A DNA stretch of 8,552 nucleotides, taken from NCBI GenBank assembly GCA_030671915.1, contig DAOVHN010000072.1, positions 1 to 8,552 on the forward strand, in the 5' to 3' direction. The notes below the pieces were generated by a model. That model had not been told where the DNA came from, made no database searches, and worked only from the letters and a program-made list of their open reading frames with translations. Position 1 is the first letter of the stretch, and every line of letters starts with the position of its first letter. Positions 6,581 through 8,552 of the stretch are shown here, piece after piece. This DNA comes from Pseudomonadota bacterium. Its GTDB lineage: Bacteria > Pseudomonadota > Alphaproteobacteria > UBA8366 > JADFVY01. Position numbers and translations under genes: made by a program.

Positions 6581-7498
6581 ATGATGAAAAGGATCGCCTG
6601 CATCGGCGAATGCATGATCGAGCTGTTCGAGGATGCCGGGACCGGCCCTGCGACCATGCGGCGAACCTATGGTGGGGATACGCTGAACAGCGCCGTCTAT
6701 CTGGCCCGCGAACTGGCGGATGGGCAGGCGCGGGTCCACTATGTCACCGTTCTTGGCGACGATCCCTACAGCGCCGAAATGCTGGAAGGCTGGGCCGCTG
6801 AGGGCATTGATAACAGCCTGACGGAACGTCTCCCGGGGGCGCTTCCCGGCCTCTATATGATCCGGGTGGACGAGCGGGGCGAGCGGGATTTCCTGTACTG
6901 GCGCGATCGCGCGGCGGCCCGGAAACTCTTAGCGACCGATGGCGCGGAGGGGACGCTGGCCGCGTTGGCCGGGTTCGACTGGATTTATTTCAGCGGCATT
7001 ACCCTCGCCATCCTCAGCGCCGAGGGCCGGGAAAAACTGATGGACCTCTGCCGGATCGTACGAGGAAAGGGTGGGCAGGTAGCGTTCGATTCCAATTTCC
7101 GGTCTCGCTTGTGGCCCGACAGGGAAGCGGCGAAGAAGGCGATCGGGCAGGCTTGGCGGCATGCCAGCGTCGCTCTGCCGACCTTCGAGGATGAGGAAGA
7201 ACTCTTTGGGGACGACAATGCCGGGGCAACGGTTTTGAGACTGCGGGATGCGGGATGCGGCGAAATCGTCGTCAAGCGTGGCGCCGATCCTTGTATCGTG
7301 GCGTCGAATGGTGAAATATCGGAGATGGCGGCGGAGTCGGTTTTTCAGGTTATCGACAGCACCGCCGCCGGCGATTCCTTCAACGCGGCCTATATCGCCG
7401 CCCGGGTCTCAGGCCGCCCGCCGGGTGAAGCCGCAGGGGCCGGACATGCCCTCGCGGCGCGGGTTATCGGCCAGCGAGGTGCGATCATTCCGCGATAA
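6581..7498 (+). CDS. kdgK: 2-keto-3-deoxygluconate kinase (PfkB/ribokinase family)
   Basis: A 305-residue sugar kinase that should phosphorylate 2-keto-3-deoxy-D-gluconate to KDPG with ATP, feeding the Entner-Doudoroff aldolase. It parallels E. coli KdgK along its length as I remember it: IGECMIEL from residue 8, YGGDTLN (30-36), the substrate-side YWRDRAAAR (106-114), FDSNFRSRLWP (169-179), VKRGAD (231-236) and the ATP/catalytic motif DSTAAGDSFN (259-268) with catalytic base Asp265. It ends in GAIIPR, as KdgK does just before its C-terminus. ATG 6581 puts the GE of IGE at 9-10, as in E. coli KdgK; ATG 6584 directly follows and is equally possible, with only a weak GGTGGTGG tract (6572-6579) upstream. 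A related 2-keto-3-deoxy acid, such as the galactonate form, cannot be excluded. No KDPG aldolase gene is visible in the window. Confidence 0.92.
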   Translation: MMKRIACIGECMIELFEDAGTGPATMRRTYGGDTLNSAVYLARELADGQARVHYVTVLGDDPYSAEMLEGWAAEGIDNSLTERLPGALPGLYMIRVDERGERDFLYWRDRAAARKLLATDGAEGTLAALAGFDWIYFSGITLAILSAEGREKLMDLCRIVRGKGGQVAFDSNFRSRLWPDREAAKKAIGQAWRHASVALPTFEDEEELFGDDNAGATVLRLRDAGCGEIVVKRGADPCIVASNGEISEMAAESVFQVIDSTAAGDSFNAAYIAARVSGRPPGEAAGAGHALAARVIGQRGAIIPR

Positions 7499-7543
7499 TA
7501 TTCGTTGACGAGGTGCCTTGGTCCGGTGAATCCTTGTCGCTTG

Positions 7544-7557
7544 TGTAAGCGTTTACA
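7544..7557. promoter_or_regulatory. LacI-family-type operator palindrome
   Basis: TGTAAGCGTTTACA is a near-perfect 14-base palindrome (one mismatched pair) with a central CG and the AAGCGTTT core (AANCGNTT) typical of LacI/GalR-family operators. It lies in the 76-base gap between the kinase and the IlvD/Edd dehydratase, 17 bases before ATG 7575 and just ahead of its ribosome-binding site. A TTGACG at 7505-7510 could be a -35 box, but no good -10 follows at normal spacing. A repressor here would control the dehydratase separately from the genes upstream. No regulator gene is in the window. Confidence 0.55.
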
Positions 7558-7574
7558 TTCCACGGGAGAATTTC

Positions 7575-8552
7575 ATGGCCGACAAGACCGGCATGCGCAA
7601 GGGCCTTACCAGCTACGGCGACGAGGGTTTCTCGCTGTTCCTGCGCAAGGCCTTCATCAAGGCCATGGGCTATTCCGACGACGCGCTGGACCGGCCCATC
7701 GTCGGCATCGCCAATACATACAGCGGCTACAACCCCTGCCACCGTACAGCCCCCGAAGTGGCCGAGGCGATCAAGCGCGGGGTGATGATGGCGGGCGGCC
7801 TGCCGGTGGATTTCCCGACGATATCGTTGCATGAATCCTTCGCCTGGCCGACCAGCATGTTCTATCGAAACCTGATGGCCATGGACACCGAGGAGATGCT
7901 GCGCGCCCTGCCGATGGATGCCGCGGTGATGATCGGCGGCTGCGACAAGACGGTGCCGGCCCAATTGATGGCGGCGGCCAGCGCCAATGTGCCCACCCTG
8001 ATCACCGTGACCGGCCCGATGATGACCGGCGACTACAAGGGCGAGCGGCTGGGCGCCTGCACCGATTGCCGCCGCCTGTGGGGCCTGCACCGCGCCGGCG
8101 AGATCGACGCGGACGAGATCGACGAGATCGGCGGCCGGCTGATGCCCACGGCGGGCACCTGCATGGTGATGGGCACCGCCAGCACCATGGCCTGCATGAC
8201 CGAGGCGCTGGGCATGATGCTGCCCGGGGGTGCCGCGATCCCCGCGGTCCATGCCGACCGCCTGCGCCATGCCGAGGCCAGCGGCGCCCGCGCCGTGGCG
8301 ATGGCGGCCGAGGGGCTGACGCCCGACAAAATCATGACGCCGCGGGCCTTCGCCAACTCCCTGCGCGTGCTGCTGGCGATCGGCGGCTCGACCAACGGCC
8401 TGATCCATATGACGGCGGTGGCCGGCCGGCTGGGCATCGAGGTGGATCTGGAGGCGCTGGACGCCATGGGCCGCGAGACCCCGGTGCTGGTGGACCTCAA
8501 ACCATCAGGCGCGGGCTACATGGAAGATCTGCACAAGGCCGGCGGGCTGACC
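7575..8552 (+). CDS. IlvD/Edd-family sugar-acid dehydratase, N-terminal 326 codons (3' cut by window)
   Basis: The first 326 residues of an IlvD/Edd-superfamily dehydratase; complete members have roughly 570-600. The frame is open from ATG 7575 to the last base. A GGGAGA site (7564-7569) lies five bases before the ATG. Three cysteines expected to hold the Fe-S cluster are present: Cys55 (NPCH), Cys123 (GGCDKT) and Cys196 (AGTC). Lys125 corresponds to the carbamylated Mg2+-binding lysine. The block PTAGTCMVMGTASTMAC (191-207) and GGSTNGLIH (270-278) look like the pentonate/hexonate branch (L-arabinonate, D-xylonate, gluconate) rather than dihydroxy-acid dehydratase of branched-chain amino acid synthesis, and the surrounding sugar-acid genes agree. 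It should yield a 2-keto-3-deoxy acid for the kinase or the FAH dehydratase. The exact substrate cannot be read, and the C-terminal active-site domain is outside the window. Confidence 0.92.
   Translation, partial: MADKTGMRKGLTSYGDEGFSLFLRKAFIKAMGYSDDALDRPIVGIANTYSGYNPCHRTAPEVAEAIKRGVMMAGGLPVDFPTISLHESFAWPTSMFYRNLMAMDTEEMLRALPMDAAVMIGGCDKTVPAQLMAAASANVPTLITVTGPMMTGDYKGERLGACTDCRRLWGLHRAGEIDADEIDEIGGRLMPTAGTCMVMGTASTMACMTEALGMMLPGGAAIPAVHADRLRHAEASGARAVAMAAEGLTPDKIMTPRAFANSLRVLLAIGGSTNGLIHMTAVAGRLGIEVDLEALDAMGRETPVLVDLKPSGAGYMEDLHKAGGLT

Noticed and set aside
7242..7260. Short tandem repeat of the 7-mer TGCGGGA (about 2.7 copies) in the kinase gene.
   Set aside because: It encodes an ordinary stretch before the VKRG motif, the frame is intact, and it is probably a chance effect of GC-rich codons; slippage is possible but unsupported.
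7505..7533. Candidate sigma-70 promoter with TTGACG as -35 ahead of the IlvD/Edd gene.
   Set aside because: At 16-18 base spacing the -10 candidates (TGAATC and neighbours) match the consensus poorly, so it is kept only as a remark in the operator entry.
7499..7574. Rho-independent terminator after the kinase gene.
   Set aside because: The only dyad in the gap is the AT-flanked 14-mer with no loop and no following T-run, so it reads as an operator rather than a terminator.
7485..8408. Long minus-strand open frame (307 codons) opposite the IlvD/Edd gene.
   Set aside because: Its product is a His/Gly/Ala/Gln-rich string with no recognisable fold, while the plus strand carries clear Fe-S dehydratase motifs.
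1182..8552. A complete sulfo-Entner-Doudoroff (sulfoquinovose) operon.
   Set aside because: A lactonase, SDR, IlvD/Edd dehydratase and YihU-like reductase are present, but no KDSG aldolase or sulfoquinovosidase is seen, and KdgK, UxaA/GarD and XylX-like genes fit ordinary sugar acids better.

Overview
The window is GC-rich (by eye low-to-mid 60s %) and almost fully coding, with every convincing gene on the + strand. Codon choice, operon density and protein types fit an alphaproteobacterium, perhaps Rhodospirillales-like; this is inference, as no rRNA or marker gene is present. It reads as one sugar-acid (aldonate/uronate) uptake and catabolism locus, cut at both ends.

Layout: (1) 1-1163, the C-terminus of one RbsC-type ABC permease and a complete second permease, joined by an ATGA overlap. 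(2) 1182-5578, an SMP-30-type lactonase, a UxaA/GarD-type sugar-acid dehydratase (again ATGA-coupled), a large FAH-superfamily 2-keto-3-deoxy-sugar-acid dehydratase and a DHRS6-like short-chain dehydrogenase. (3) A 95-bp gap with a 16-bp dyad, then a beta-hydroxyacid dehydrogenase with a YihU-like Arg-Thr substrate loop and a KdgK-type 2-keto-3-deoxygluconate kinase. (4) A 76-bp gap with a LacI-family-type palindrome, then the first 326 codons of an IlvD/Edd-family sugar-acid dehydratase that runs off the window. There is no gene-free stretch over 300 bases, and I saw no tRNA, rRNA, CRISPR, insertion sequence or strong terminator.

How the genes could work together (inference): an imported sugar, lactone or sugar acid is opened by the lactonase and dehydrated by the UxaA/GarD and/or IlvD/Edd enzyme to 2-keto-3-deoxy acids. 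These then have three possible exits: phosphorylation by KdgK (Entner-Doudoroff), a second dehydration by the FAH enzyme (Weimberg type, to alpha-ketoglutarate semialdehyde), or oxidation by the SDR (as in 2-keto-3-deoxy-fuconate oxidation). The hydroxyacid dehydrogenase could handle an aldehyde end product. The expected aldolase, semialdehyde dehydrogenase, transporter ATPase, binding protein and regulator are not in the window. Every family is known; the unusual points are the combination of three unrelated dehydratase folds with a kinase, and the unresolved substrate.
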